DNA from: Escarpia spicata
Taxonomy: Eukaryota > Annelida > Polychaeta > Sabellida > Siboglinidae
Length of the DNA: 64,000 bases
Assembly: GCA_963995525.1 (NCBI GenBank)
Contig: OZ023214.1
Location: 38,200,309 to 38,264,308 of the forward strand
Reading direction: 5' to 3'
Shown: in pieces, positions 10,976-25,900 of the stretch
Numbering within the stretch: the stretch's first letter is position 1
Layout: each line of letters starts with the position of its first letter
Program-made: the position numbers and the translations under genes
Notes under the pieces: generated by a model
What the model was told of the DNA's origin: nothing
The model's input: the letters and a program-made list of their open reading frames with translations, nothing else
Databases searched by the model: none

Positions 10976-13900
10976 ATGGACGGAGTTAGATGTAATGGTA
11001 ATATTACGGACCTGCCTCAGGAAATTCTAGAATACATTTTCTCGCTTTTGTCACCGTATAAAGACTTCAAGTCTGTGATGTTGGTTTGCAGAGATTGGCA
11101 CAATATCATGCTGGGTAAGAATTTACTGAATAACTAAAGTATTGGAATCTTGGCTGTTGCTCCTGGCTCTGTGTGACTTGACTTCAGATAATTTAGTATT
11201 TACGCCACCCAGTATGTTGTTGAATCAAAGAAGACATTTTCAGGCGGTTGACAATTTAGAAAATTGTCTTCTTCTTCCAATACACGCCTAGCCTCAACAT
11301 GCTGAGGATGGGTTTCCTGAGGATAACGGCGGTGCCGTGGCATGGCAGGCGAATAGGAAATGTTTTGTTTGTTTTTAGAGTGCAATATATAAGAACACAA
11401 ATTATTGTGTAAATAAACAGAAATACGTGCAGAAGAACTTGTTAACGTCTAAAACATGGGGTAGTGCAAAGTCTGGATGTTGCTTTTAAACGCATCCAGG
11501 CAGTTTTCTTACAGGTCCTCTTCTGGCTTCTAGGCTGTGATGCCTCTTACGCCAGCTCTTATGTTTGTCGTCAAACTATATGGTGCGCATGCGTCTGACG
11601 AGTTGTTCCATAATAGGGGTGGGGCTGTGTAATCGAGCTTAATTGGGTGGTTTTTCCATAATTTGTCTAATTTTCCCTCAAACGACTGAACTGAATAGCC
11701 TCTACCACAGACTGTGGGAGGCTGTTCCATACTTCCATGCATCGGTGTATAAATGATTTTTTTTAATGTTTAACAGACAACGTCCTTTGAATATTTTTAG
11801 GTGATGTCCTCGCGTACATGATTCAGTATCCCTCAAAGTTATAAAGTTCGATGTCACAGCTGTGTCATATTTGTCTATTAAAATCCTATACATTTCAATC
11901 ATGTCTCCTCTGAGGCGACGATATGACAGAGTTGGTAATTTTAGTCTTTGCAGACGTTCATTGTATTCAAGATCTTTAAAACCTGGAATGAATTTGGTTG
12001 CTCTACGCTGAACATTTTCAAGAGCTGTAATGTGTTTCATTAAGAATGGAGCCCATACTTTATTTGCATATTCAATATGTGGGCGGACGAGAGATTTAAA
12101 AACAGTAGAAAAAACATTGTTCATCCATGTAATCAAAAGTGCAACGAATTATCCCCATCATTGAATTGGCTTTATTAATTTTTTCCGACATATGTGCCTC
12201 AAAGTTTAGTGATGAGTCAAAAGTGACGCCAATATCTTTCACCTTATCCGTACTTGCCGGCGTTTTATGATTAGGTCCCAGTGTGTAGCTGTCGTTTCTT
12301 ATGGTTGATGATCCTACTCTCATATGGCTGCATTTGTCTGGGTGGAACTTTAAAAGAGATTCGTATGTCCAATGTTCTGCATGGGTAAGATCTTGTTGAA
12401 GCTTTGTGCAATCTTCAGTGGTGTAAATTGGATGGAAGAGTTTCATATCAACCGCAAACAGGAATATTTCGGAGCTCTTTATAACATCCGGTAAATCATT
12501 AATAAATATAACAAAAAGTAGGGGACCAATCACCGATCCTTGTGGTATGCCGCTGATGACAGCATGCCAATCTGAATAAGAATTATTGACCCTTACACGT
12601 TGTGTTCTGTGGGCCAACAGAGCTGCAACCCAGTTTAGAATATTTCCTTGAATTCCATAGCTCTGGAGTTTCTCTATAAATCGTAGATGTGGGACTTTGT
12701 GAAATGCTTTCATAAAATCACAATATACTACATCAATACATCCACCGTTATCTAGTGTCTCAGTCCATGAATCGAGTACTTTAAGTAATTGGAGAACTGT
12801 AGACCGCCCTTTGATGAAACCAAATTGTTTGTCGCTCAACAGGTTATTATCTTTCAAGTGTTTAGTGATGGTATCTCTAACTATGCCTTCCATTATTTTC
12901 CCTACTATGCTAGTTAGGCTGACTGGCCGGTAGTTATGTGCTTGATTTTTGTTTCCTTTCTTGTGAATTGCAGATATGTTTGCTATTTTCCAGTCTTTGG
13001 GTAGTATGCCTGTTTTCAGCGACGTGTTAAAAATTTTGGAGTGCTAATACTCTCTGCCAATTCGTTTAGTACACGAGGATGGAGGCCGTCAGGTCCTGGT
13101 GATTTTAATATTTTTAGTTTCTTTAGCTTTAAAGCCACTATCGATGGAGTGATAGTGCAAGATTCAACTTTGTTATGACATCTTATTGGCTCCTCCAGAA
13201 TGTCTCCTTCTGGTTCTCTCGTAAATACGGAAGAGAAATGATTTGCCAATACCTGTGCTTTTTCTAAATCTGTCTTTGTCAGATCATCCTTGTCTTTGCT
13301 TTTTATTAAGTTCGGCATTCCCATTCTTGTGTTCATTTTCACCTGCGCATATTGCCAGAACTTCTTGGGATTCTGTTTTATTTGATTTATGATATCTTTT
13401 TCATATAGTTTCTGTGCCTTTCTTGTCAGTCTCCTGACCTGATTTCGGAGTCGACAAAATTCCTGAAAAGTTTGTGCATCTTTGGAGAGAAGATATTTTT
13501 TCCACAACCTGTTTTTTCTTTTGATTTTGGTTCGGATTTTGAACTCCAGTGGAACTGGGTATTTTCTGGCTCTCTCAGTTATCACCTTCTTTGGTATGCA
13601 TTTTCCTTCTGCATATCTAAGCTTAGAAGTAAGGATATCCCACTGAGTTTGCACATCCTCCTGGTGATTAGAAAATTCCTCCTCCCAATCAATGTTTAGT
13701 ATGTCTTTCATTTTGGTGTAATCCCCCTTGTCGTATTTATAGACAGTTTTGCTGATTGGTTCATAGACTGGCATGCAGTTAAGAACCACCTTAATAATAG
13801 AATGGTCACTTCTTCCTAGTGCTGAGGCTGTTTCAATTGTTGAGATCTCTGTATCTTCACTAGTGAGGACAAGATCAAGGAGTGATGGTTCAGTTGTACC

Positions 13901-16900
13901 TCTACCTCTAGTGGGCTCTGTTATATGTTGCACAAAGTAACAGTCTCAAAGTTTCTCAATAAATTTAAATTCTTTCTCCTCTGTACTTGCTGCTGTAGTT
14001 GACATTGTTTCCCAATCAATTTTAGGATAATTAAAATCTCCAAGTAGTAGAACACGTGCACATTTTTTCTCACTTATTTTATCAAGTAGTTTGTTAAGGT
14101 TGTCATTGTTCTCGGTGGTACTGTTTGGACTCCTATAAAAGGAGCCTATGAGAAGAGTGTCTTTCCCTTTCAGTTTTAAAGTGCAAAATTGTGCTTCATT
14201 GAACTCAAAATCAAACTGGTGCACTTCAAATGGCAACGAATTGTGAAGAAACAAGATCATCCCTCTGCCTATGTCCTCACTAATATTTATAGTTTCCATA
14301 GAATATCCTTCCAGGTTATATTCTTGTGTGGTAAGTTGTCTTTTATAATTTTTAGGTTTTACTTCTGACACTGCTATAACCTGTGGTGGAGTTGAATGGT
14401 TTTTTATTCTACATTTTAGTTCTGTTAGTTTTTCTTTTGTTAGCACATCAGCATTTGTGTACCATACAGTTATTTCTCTGGCACTGGCACTTGTGGTGCG
14501 AGAGTTTGGTTGGTATTTTCGTCCCTCTTTTTTACTTTGATGATTTGTCTTTCTCCTGGACGCCTCTTACCAGGTAGACAAAATTTGTTGTCTGCTCCTG
14601 CTGTGTTTTTTCCCTTGCCTCCTTCTGTAGTAGTCGCTCCTTCTCTGTGTCATCTTTGCTCATGTCATGCTTTATAACCATTCCACTGAATGGTTCCCCT
14701 TTGTTTTTCAGTTTGTATAGGTTTTTCATGACAAAAGCTTTTTATCCTCTTCTGGGAATGTTACAAGTAACGGACGAGTTCTTGTTCCCTCTGTTTCCAT
14801 TTCCTTTCTTTGTTTGCTCCCTAATCTCCTTACTTGTAGGTCTTCAGGTTGGTATTTACCATCTGTAGTGTATCCTGACATTTCCCTCATTAGTTTCCTG
14901 TCATGAATAGTGTTGTCTTCTTTCAGAGTGCTGGTCCCCTCTGGCACATTGTATACCACAATGTTCTTCATTCTGGTCATTCGGTCATTTATTTGGGTGC
15001 ACACAGTGGCGACCATTTCATCTTTGTTTATGACTGGTTCTACATATGTTGCTCCTAGTGATTCATGTGGTGTCTGAGATTGCAGATTGGATACTTTTGA
15101 GACTGTCTCCTCAAGTTCATTGACTCTGGTTTGGAATGCTTTTTGTTTATTTTCCATTGCAGTCAATTTCTTTTCAAATTTGTCTTGACGCTCGTTCATG
15201 ATAAGGATGTGTGACATGATTGCCTTTGCCCCTCTTTGGCATGATTTACAGTACCAACTGATTCGTTGGTTTTCATCGCTGGTTAATATGGCATACAAGG
15301 CATCAGACACACTTTGACAGACTTTGTGATACCATCCCTTACAGATGTCACACTCAATGGCGTCCTCGTTATCTTTAACTTCCAAGCTGCAGTCAGGGCA
15401 GACACATTTTTCTTGATCTCTGTCAGCCTCTAATTTCTTGTTTGTTTGATGACTTTTCTTTGAATTGTGTCTTGATGATCTTGCCTTAGAGCTAGACGAG
15501 CTACCTCGTAGAGATCTTGATGTTTGAGATAACACTGGTGTACCACCAGTTGCCATATTTGTTAGATACTTAATACATACAATTTTTCCTTAACCTCCTT
15601 TAAAAAATGTTTAATTCATTGATTCAAAAATATATACATATCTATAAAAATAAAAAAAATAACTTTTATACTAAACTAAGTAGGTGCAAGTGCAGGGTTT
15701 GGGACTACCCCGGGTAGTGCAAACACCAACAGATAGAAGCAATTATAGGGTAAATGTTAGATTTTTTTTTAGCCCTGGGCCGACTCAGGGCTTGAAATAT
15801 GTTGAAGACACAAGGGTGATGATGATACACCCGAAGAAAGGCCTGTTAGTTCAGGAAATGGCAAGACGGGGAGAAGGATTTTAGAATATATAAGAATATA
15901 TAATCTACGTGTCTTATATAGCTAATGTATATTTAATTACTGTGATGTTTAGTTTTTAGAACACCCTGATTTATGCGAGTTGCATTGGGGGTGATTTGTG
16001 TTTCGCGCTCTTAGCTTATTGTTTACTTTTCCGCCGTTTTGTTTTAAATTCTACGGGTGGTTGCTAAGCAAATATTTTGGCAAAATAAGACTTTGGAATG
16101 ATTGATTGCAAATATATTAATACGTACGTATAGTAATGATGATATTATTGCACCTTTGTAAGATTTAAACAATAACAGTCTTTAGAATTTATGATATTAA
16201 CTATAAATGTACGAGCGGGGAATAAGAAGAGACATAACCTGACGCATGCGCACTTGATCCAAACTTTTTTTGATTTGCAATATATTGAGGGAGGGAATTC
16301 CAAAGTCGAATGGTACTGGGGAAAAAAGAATACAAGTGGTAGTTGCATCTGGAGTGAGGGATAAGGTAAGATAAGGAATGTTGTTTTCTAGTGACTATGT
16401 TTACAGGAATAAGGTATTGGTTTGCTGGTATACCCACTAGGCCATTTGCTATCTTGTACATCATACATAGTTTTGCATCAGTTCTTCTGTCTGATAGGGA
16501 TCTCCATCCTAATGTCTGGAGCATGTCTGTTACACTGGAGGTATTGTGGTGGCGATATAATATCGGGCTGCACGGCGTTGAATCATTTCTAGTTTGTTTA
16601 TTTGTGTAAGGGTATAGGGATCCCAGACAGTACAGCTGTTCTCCACGATGGGTCTGACAAAGGTGTACCTGGGGGTAGTAGGCCTGAGTTTTTATTTGAA
16701 TTGACGGAACTTTGAGATTTCTGCGGAGGAAGCCTAGTGATCTATTTGCTTTTAGACAAATGTTATTTATGTGGGCATTCCACCGGAGATCTGAGGTTAT
16801 GGTTACACCAAGATATTTTACCTGTGAAACAGTTTCTAGTGTTTGACCATGAAGCATGTATTGTTTGTTAATGACAGTTTTGTCTAACTTAAAACACTTT

Positions 16901-19900
16901 CTGTACCGCTGCCTGACTGAGTCTGAGTCACTGTCAAACTTGTGACAAGCCTGGGGCTTGAAGTTGAGAAGTTGAGGTGTTTGACTTGTCAAAAAATTTG
17001 TATTAAATGGATGATGGGTGGCATAATTATATATCTACTTAAATTGATTCAATTATGTTGTCACATATTTTTGATGTGTTACTTTTTGTTAGAAACACCA
17101 CTATGTAAAGAATTAAGAGGCTACATATGCATCTAGTATACTCGCTTCTATGTGAAGATGGTATTATAGTTATTTATAGTACAGCTCCCTAAGGTCATAC
17201 TCCTAGGCGCTTTGCAATGGTATATTGCCATGACCATGAACTGTCGTAACAAAAGAGCCTACCTGGAAGCATGCATAAACTACATAAAACGCTGCGACAA
17301 AACCATACGTGAACTAAATAAATTCCTGACAAAGATCACAACAAACTCGAAGCAAAAACAAATAATCCTCTGTGGAGACTTCAACTGTCCCGATGTACTA
17401 TGGGACACACCAGAGCGATCCGTTCAACAAGCCCTCATTGACACAACAGAAAATGCACAGCTTACACAAATCCACACTAGCTCAACTAGAGAGGGCAAGC
17501 TACTAGATCTAATCTTTACAACAAATTCCACTGTAGTGACAAACTCTGCTTCTGTGCCAGGGATATCAGACCATGACATCGTCTTCACAGATTTTGATAT
17601 AAGAATCCAACACCAAAACAAACAACAAAGGAAAATTTACCAATTTGCTCACACTGACTGGGACAATCTAAATGCTGATTTCATCACCCTGTCTAATGAA
17701 ATAAACACTCGATACACATTAGGTGCGTGCACAGAAACTCTTTGGACAATCTTCAAAAATGCACTATCGAAATCTATCAACAAACATATCCCATCAAAGC
17801 TCAGCTCCAGTCGGTGCAATCTCCCATGGCTAAACAGAAAGCTACAAAGACTACTAAAGCGAAAGAGAAGACTGCACAATAAAGCTAAGAAAACAAACAA
17901 CTGGGAAAATTACAAATTCATACAGAAAACATGTAGACGAAGTATACGTAAAGCAGAATGAGACCTTATTAATAACACCATCACCACAGGCCTCCAAACA
18001 AACAACTCAAAGCCATTCTGGCGCTATACCAAAAGTAGAAAACAAGACAACATCAGAGTAGTTCCCGTAAAAAAGAATGGATCACTGGTGTGTAACGGTA
18101 AGGAAAAGGCTGAGATCCTCTTGGACCAGTTCCAGAGTGTCTTCACGAAAGAAGACAGATCCGCCCCCCCCCCACACCTTGATCCCCCACAACACCCCAA
18201 TATATGTGACATTAAAATTGACACCACCGGAGTAGGTAAATTACTCAAGTCCATTAAACCGCATAAAGCATGTGGCCCTGACCAGATCCCCAATGCTGTC
18301 CTTAAGAACTGTGCCGACACCCTGCACTCCGAGACATCTTCCAGAGATCCATAGACACAGGCAACCTACCGTCAGACTGACGCAGAGCAAATGTGTCACC
18401 TGTATTTTAAAAAGGAGATGAGCATCTACCAGAAAACTAACGCCCCATCTCCCTGACATCGGTCCCATGCAAAATTCTCAAACACATAATCTACCGCCAC
18501 ATCATGACCTACCCAGAAGAGCACAACATCCTAACACACCTAAACCATGGCTTCAGAGCAGGCTTCTCCTGCGAAACACAACTCCTAACCACCATGCATG
18601 ACCTATTCTCTTCTTACGACTCTGGAACTCAAGTAGACATAGCAATATTGGACTTTAGCAAGGCTTTTGACACAGTCCCCCCCCACACAAAACTCCTCCA
18701 TAAACTATCCCACTATGGCATAACTGGAACCACGTTCAAGTGGCTAGAAAATGTCCTCACTGACAGATCTATGAAAGTTGTACTAGACGGCGAAACCTCG
18801 AGAGAAGTACCCATCAAATCCGCCGTCCCACAAGGCACTGTACTTGCCCCCCTACTATTCCTCTGTCATATAAAAGACCTACCATCATCAGTAAAATCTA
18901 AAGTCCACCTATTTGCAGACGACTGCCTACTATACAGAGAAATCAAAACATTCAACGATCACATTGCACTACAACGCGACCTAAAACAACTCCAAAAATG
19001 GGCAAAGGACTGGGGTATGAACTTCAATACAAACAAATGCTACATCCTCAGTGTAAAACATAAAACTGACAATTTCTACACCTTAAATAACACCACCCTA
19101 GAACGTGTAAACTGCAATCCCTATCTTGGTATCTCTATCTCCGACGACCTTAAATGACACTCTCACATCCAACAACAACTAAAAAAGCAAACTCCACACT
19201 TGGTTTCCTAAGGCGTAACATACGACACTGCCCTATAAACAACAAAAGGACCGCATATACTGCCCTTGTGCATGCTGCTTTAGAGTACGGAGCTATAGTG
19301 TGGGACCCGTTCCATCAGGGGGCATAGATAAACTAGAACGTATACAACACTGTGCTGCTCACTTCATTACCGGCGACTACGACTCCAGACATGAAGGATC
19401 GATCACAAACATATTAATAGACCTAAAACTCAATACCCTACAAAGCAGACGTCGGGATCTACGACTTTCGGCCCCAAAGAATAAATAACAGACGCATCCA
19501 ACCCAAACATTTTCCAGATCACGTATCCTCAAACTTTGTACAACACCTAACAACCAATAACACCAGGTGCTATGCAGTACCTACATCCCACACCGACCAA
19601 TTCAAAAACTCATACTTTGTAAAGACAATAGTAGACTGGAATAAACTAAATGAGTCGCAGGTCCAGGCTGATACTATAAACGATTTCAGTCGCCTATCCT
19701 GCGGCTCAAACACTCAATAACACCATACGCACCCACCCCGTCGTAAACCATAGCCAACAGTGGCTCCTTACGACGTAAATAATTAGAATTGCACACAACT
19801 AAATATTATAAAGATAAAATATATTATTCTAAGATGTCACTGTGAAAATGTGTAATCACCAGCAGTAATAAGCAAACAGTCAGAAGAATCCAAGGAAAGA

Positions 19901-22900
19901 TCAACATAACTATCCAACTAATGTAACTAAATTCCTAATATTTTGAAATGAAACTGCAGTATAAACACTGATCTCTGACTAGTGATCAACCGCTAATTGA
20001 TCAATGACAGGACTGCATTGCCATGGAATTATGCGGCACACAAACTTGGGCAAGCAACAATATCTACCCCCGGTACATGTGTTTGTGCACATATTAAAAA
20101 TAGCTCTCTACATGTTATGCTGCTCTTTGTTTGTAGGAGTCTTGAATCAGGAGTTTGTCTTGTTTCGACATGCCGTGAACACTGCGACTCTGTTGTGGGA
20201 ACAGTCAGCCAAGACAACATCCGTGGTGACAGAGCGGTACTCCCACAGCTCCTGTTACTTCGACCGGTCAATGTTTGTGTTTGGCGGCTGTACAGCAACT
20301 GGAACTACTTTCAATGACCTCTGGCAGTTTGATCTTGCAACAAGGCAATGGATTCGGCCTTTGGCTGTTGGTAGGTACAACAAGTGGCATATGGCATCAA
20401 CCTCAAAAAGAGTCTCTAGCCTAATGTTTTGTCATGATTTTGAGCAAAATGGGCACAGGCTTGTTATCAAATATACTCTTGCCAAATTCGGTACTTCTAT
20501 TGTTAAATTTATGTAATATTTATTTCTCACTTACATACATATAATTGCAAGTAGTACCCGGTAGGTAACTTTCAGTTTCACACCAGATCTGGCATGTGTT
20601 TGAATTAAAAAAATTATGGAAATATTTTAAATGCAGATGTGTACACATAGTATTTCACCTACCAGTACGTTGCGGTAGGCTGAGAATAAACAGTTTCCTG
20701 TGTGCGTAAAAGTCTCGTATGTTGCAGTAACAATGTTTTCAAATATTTATATTTTTCAGCCAATTTAATATACCCCCAGCCCAGGGTGTGATGACTAAAT
20801 AATTCACAAATGCGTTTGTTATACATAGATAAGTGCCATATTTTACTGTTATGTAGCATGCACTCGTTACATGCCATCACTGCCATTTAGTCACTCGCTG
20901 TTTCAGGCACGTACCCCACACCAAAAGCCTGTGCCAGTTTAGTGACCTACAAAGACACACTGATACTGTTTGGTGGCTGGAGCCACCCCACCCCATACCC
21001 CCTCCACCAGGTAAGCACACGTTACTATTCAAACCAAGCCTAGAAAATGGTATATGTCGGATTCATGCCAAAGCACCACACTATGGACGTACACACATTT
21101 AGTTTTTAAAATAAAGTTTTGCGAACTTGCGACATGAATTGCAACAGCGTTTATTGTGCGATGTACCAGTTGCTTGGAATCATTGAATGTGCTTGATCGA
21201 GTTGCACAAATACAATATGAGAGGTCAGTACTAGTTGTACAAACACACAACTCACTATGTTCAACTAACCGAGGTGTTTGTGGTCAACATTTTTAACGGG
21301 TCCCAAGCATGTAACAAGAGTCCCATACATGTCAATTTGTTGTATTTGTTGTATTATTTATTAAAAACTACAATTTGTATAAACCAAGTAAATTACAGTT
21401 ACTAACATTTGTTTGCTACTATTACCAAGACGAACATAAAGTACTGTGCATTGTTACAAGACTGTTTTATTTGTTGAGCATGCTGTTTTCATTGATAATT
21501 TTTACGTTGATTAAGAGCTGAGTTTTTTTATTTGGGAAAACTCGTGAAACAAAGATTTTGTACTCGCACAGAGCAAAAGATTTGATAATTAATAATAAGT
21601 TATAATCTGTTATATGTAGCATTCGTACACATCATATATTTTCGTTGTATCACATTTATATGTCTGCATCCTGGATTCCTGTAGAATGCAACAATTATTT
21701 GTATGTGTCCTGGTAAAGTTTTTTTGCATGTAGAAAGAAAGATCTTGTGTCCTGTAAACTCCTGACCGAGTGTGTACCAAACAATTGTATGTGTCAACTC
21801 TTTCAGGCAGCACGTTTCTTCAACCAGCTGCACATCTATTCTCCCCTGGTCAGTCGGTGGTCACAGGTAATGCCGTCCAACTCACCCCCGGGCAAGGCTG
21901 GCCATGGGTCAAGCATTATCGGAGATGCGATGATTGTGTTTGGAGGGTCCTACCAGCTGATCAGGTAACCTTGAAGCAGACATTTGTTAGTGTGTAATTT
22001 GTAAAGTTCACAAATGGTGAACAGTTCTCTTGGTCGAGGATCCAAAGCTGAAGCCACTGCACTCTACGATTAACTGTATTATGGATTCATGGCACTTACG
22101 TCAGTGACATGAACATAATTCTTACGTAAATTTTTAGTAATATGTATTCGTTAGTAAATAAAAGTCTTACTTGTATTTTAACTTATATAGCAACAATTCA
22201 GACCATATAAGGTACATTTTACAAAACTGAAGAAAAGCCAGAATACATATCTGGGATGAAAGTAGTGGGTCTTATTTTCATTGGGAACTATAAACAATAA
22301 CTACCGTATTGTCGAGTTTGAATAATGCAATTTGGAACTATCTGAAAATGTGTGTTTGGTGTGTTTTTTATTGAATGGTACATGATTTGAAATACATTAC
22401 TTAGGTTCAATTCAACCATAACTTCACAACTCATTGACCTAGACAGTTATCACTGTAAAACTGAAATGTTGCCTTTTACATGATGCTCATAACTCCATAT
22501 AACCAAAAGGTCTTAAGGTCTGAACCGATGCGACATGGTACATATTTTAAAAGGAAGCAGACTGTTCTTAGTTTTTCATTTGTTAATATAATGTTCTTAA
22601 GACTATAATAACTATGTTGAAGGGATACTACTGTCCGCCAAATTTTGTTTAGTAAAATAAAGTCTGGAACAATGTTCACAATTTTGAATATATGCCCTGG
22701 AGCATGTTCAAATGGTAAACAAAACATACAATTTAAAATCAAACTTTATTGGAACTATAGCTGAGCTGGGCTGAGTTAACTACAATTAATATTTAAAAAT
22801 TTCCCATTTTCCCATGTATAACACAGCAGAATTCCTGTTACAGATTACTACGCTGGCTAATTCAGGGTAGAGAAACAGACTGTCTCCCTTTAATCTTACT

Positions 22901-25900
22901 GGTTTGTTATCAATATTTTGATGGACAAATCCTGTGTTGACCACTACTTTGTTTTTACCTGCAGCTGTAACGAGGTGTGGGTGCTTGACCTGGTATGCAT
23001 GACCTGGACATTGAAGGACATCCAAGGGATCAAACCACATGCCCGGTATGGCCATTCTCAGGTCAGTTCCTTGTGGATATTATATTTAACTATGTGTGTG
23101 TGTGTTTGTCTTAATTGTGAATTTAATTCATTGAAAAGGTTCTAAAATGGGAGTTTTTAAAGAAAGGTCTTAACGGCTCATACGTTTGATGTAAGGATAG
23201 CATAACTACTCCCAGAGATATAATTTTTCCAAATGCAGCCAACATGTTTTTGAGAAAACAGCCGTAACAGATTGCATAATTTATTTGATTTAGCAATGTG
23301 CTTCTTTAGTCAAATGAGTGCAAATTGCTCCTACTGCTATGTAATGTGTTTGTTATTGTCATATGTCTATTGAATTTATTATGAGAAAATATAAAGTATA
23401 ACATTGTGTAATAATTGTTGACTAACTTTAATTAGATTACTGAACATTCTTCAGGATAGTTCATTTGATCAGATCAGTTGTTGTCTGACATTTGACTGTG
23501 ATATTTATATAGTCTGTAAAGTAGTACCACCACATGTAATATTGAACTTTGTTTCTCAGCTGGTGTTGGACGATAAACACATCTTGATTCTTGGCGGCTG
23601 TGGAGGCTCCAACATGGTTAGTGAACTAACGTTGATTGCTATCACAATACAGTGATTTTCCAACAGCAGAACTCACTATAGCATCAACACACTAAACACT
23701 CCTTGGCATGCTGTGATTTAGCAAGTATTCTGTCTGGGTTGATGAGATACTCGTAATATTTCAACGTAAAGAACGTTTTTTAATGCAATGTGGTGTACTT
23801 GAAAATGAGCAGTACTAAATAATAAACTAAAGAAATAATAAAAATACTTTATTTGTAAGAATCCTCAAAAAAATCTAACCACAATCTAGCTACATATGCA
23901 CATATGTAGATAGGTAAAAGCTTTCCTCCCAGAAAGTCGGGCTTCAATCATTCATGGGTTTTATTTCCCATGGGTTATTGTAAGGGTTCATACTGGATAT
24001 TAGGTGGACATTAATTGATTGTTCATAAATTTACGCAAGGTTTCTGCGATTGTTCCAGGATATATAAATGGCCTGCTGATCAGTTGGGCACATTTTATAT
24101 AACATGCAACAGTCTTAGAATAAATGCACAGCATTGCATAAAACTCCTCAAATTTACGTAATTTAGTTAAATGTTAGATAAGACGACTTTGTGGGATCAT
24201 CATCTGTATATGTGTATGTAGTGCTGTTTAGATGATGGGCATTTTTATTAATATCATTAACCCATACTATTAAATTAAATGGATGAAGCTACATCTTTGT
24301 TTAATAATGTCAGTGTGCAGTGTTCACTTTTGCACAGACAATACAGTGTTTAGACCAAAAAATCTTTTTTTTTCTGATTAGAAACTATTTTTTTCAGCAT
24401 TCATTACCAATGACATTTCTGCCAGTTGTAATATATTTACAAAGATCGGTAACTAGCTACGCATGAACAGCTGTTGACAGCCTATGTATGTGTTGCCTCA
24501 GCAGTTCAACGACGTGTGGATGCTTTCTATGGACACGGACGTCTGGAGCTGGTCACAGCTACAGATCAACAACCCTGAGAATGGGGCTCCTCAGCTGTGG
24601 TGCCACCCTGCCTGTAAGGTTAGTCACCCCCTTTCAACCTCACGCCTATGACACAACACAATTACTGCATTATAGGTACAACATTGTGGAGCACAGTGGC
24701 TAGAGCATCGGACTCTCAATCGAAAGAACTCCAGTTTGTGCTGCCTGGTCGAACCTTAGACAAGTTCATTCACTCTGCATTGCACCAGTTCACTCAGTTG
24801 TATGAATGAGTACCCAGCTATAGACAGAGGTGGATATTTGCACATTAATTGCAATATGGCTGAATACTTCCCAGAGAAATCAAGATGGTGTTCGATTGAA
24901 TAGTTCTGCCAGGGAGTAAAGTGTAAAAGCGATTTGAGTAGTCATTACGGCTGGAAACTGCGCTATATAAGAACTTACTTTTACTTTTTTATTTAAACGT
25001 AGTTGAATGACAAAATCTCTTGGACAAAGGTCTCAACTTACATATGTACAGTCAGTGGCACGTCATTACTCTGGGTACTGATCCCCCAATGAACATGTCT
25101 GGATTAGCGTGTCCAGGTAAAGTTAAACAAATCATGCACATAACTGGATATATTAGTATGTGGTAATTCCATTCCCAAGAAATTATTTCAGGATGGCAAG
25201 GTTTTCGGATTACTAACATATATATTAATATGGTTCCACTGTACATATATTTGTAGTGACATTAATAATCAATCATTATCCACAAATACAATGCTAGCAG
25301 ATAGTTACACAAAATTAGTGTACAGTGTAAATGTTATATTGTATAGGTTAATTTAGGGATCATCTTAGAACGTTGATGTCCGATATCAAAATTACTTTTG
25401 TTTGGGGTGGAGGGTTCAACAGGCAGTTTTGTCAGGAGTCGGACATCAATATTTTATGCTTTGGGCTGATGCTGTTAATATATTGATATCATCATAATGT
25501 TTACAAACTTTCTTCAGAGGAGTGGGCATGGGGGGGCTATGGCCAGATGAAAGTAATTTCGTCTGATATCAGACGTCGATGTTCTGAGATGATCCGTCAT
25601 ACATTCCAGTCCTAAACAGATCAATATTGATGCTAATGTCTGTAATGTAGTTTTGACATGACCTCCACAGGTGGGAGACAGAGTGGTGGTTCTGAGCAAG
25701 ACAAACAGACCACCAACTGAGCGGCTGGCCTCGCCCCCACGACAATCCCACAACCACGGGCAACCAGAGGACAGATGTCAACCATCAGGGCAGAGAAACT
25801 GTCCCGTCAGAAGGGTGATGTCACCATCAAACGACAACAGACCTAGTCAAGAGGGAAGTGGACAGTTATGCCATTGCAGCAATGCACCAGTGGTGACACC

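Larger units (their letters stand above)
11115..20136 (+). other. FBXO42 intron 1, LINE-rich
   Basis: A 9-kb intron with three LINE copies in mixed orientation, listed separately. Stretches outside them (11115-11460, 15600-16140, 19800-20136) show nothing recognisable. Confidence 0.8.
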
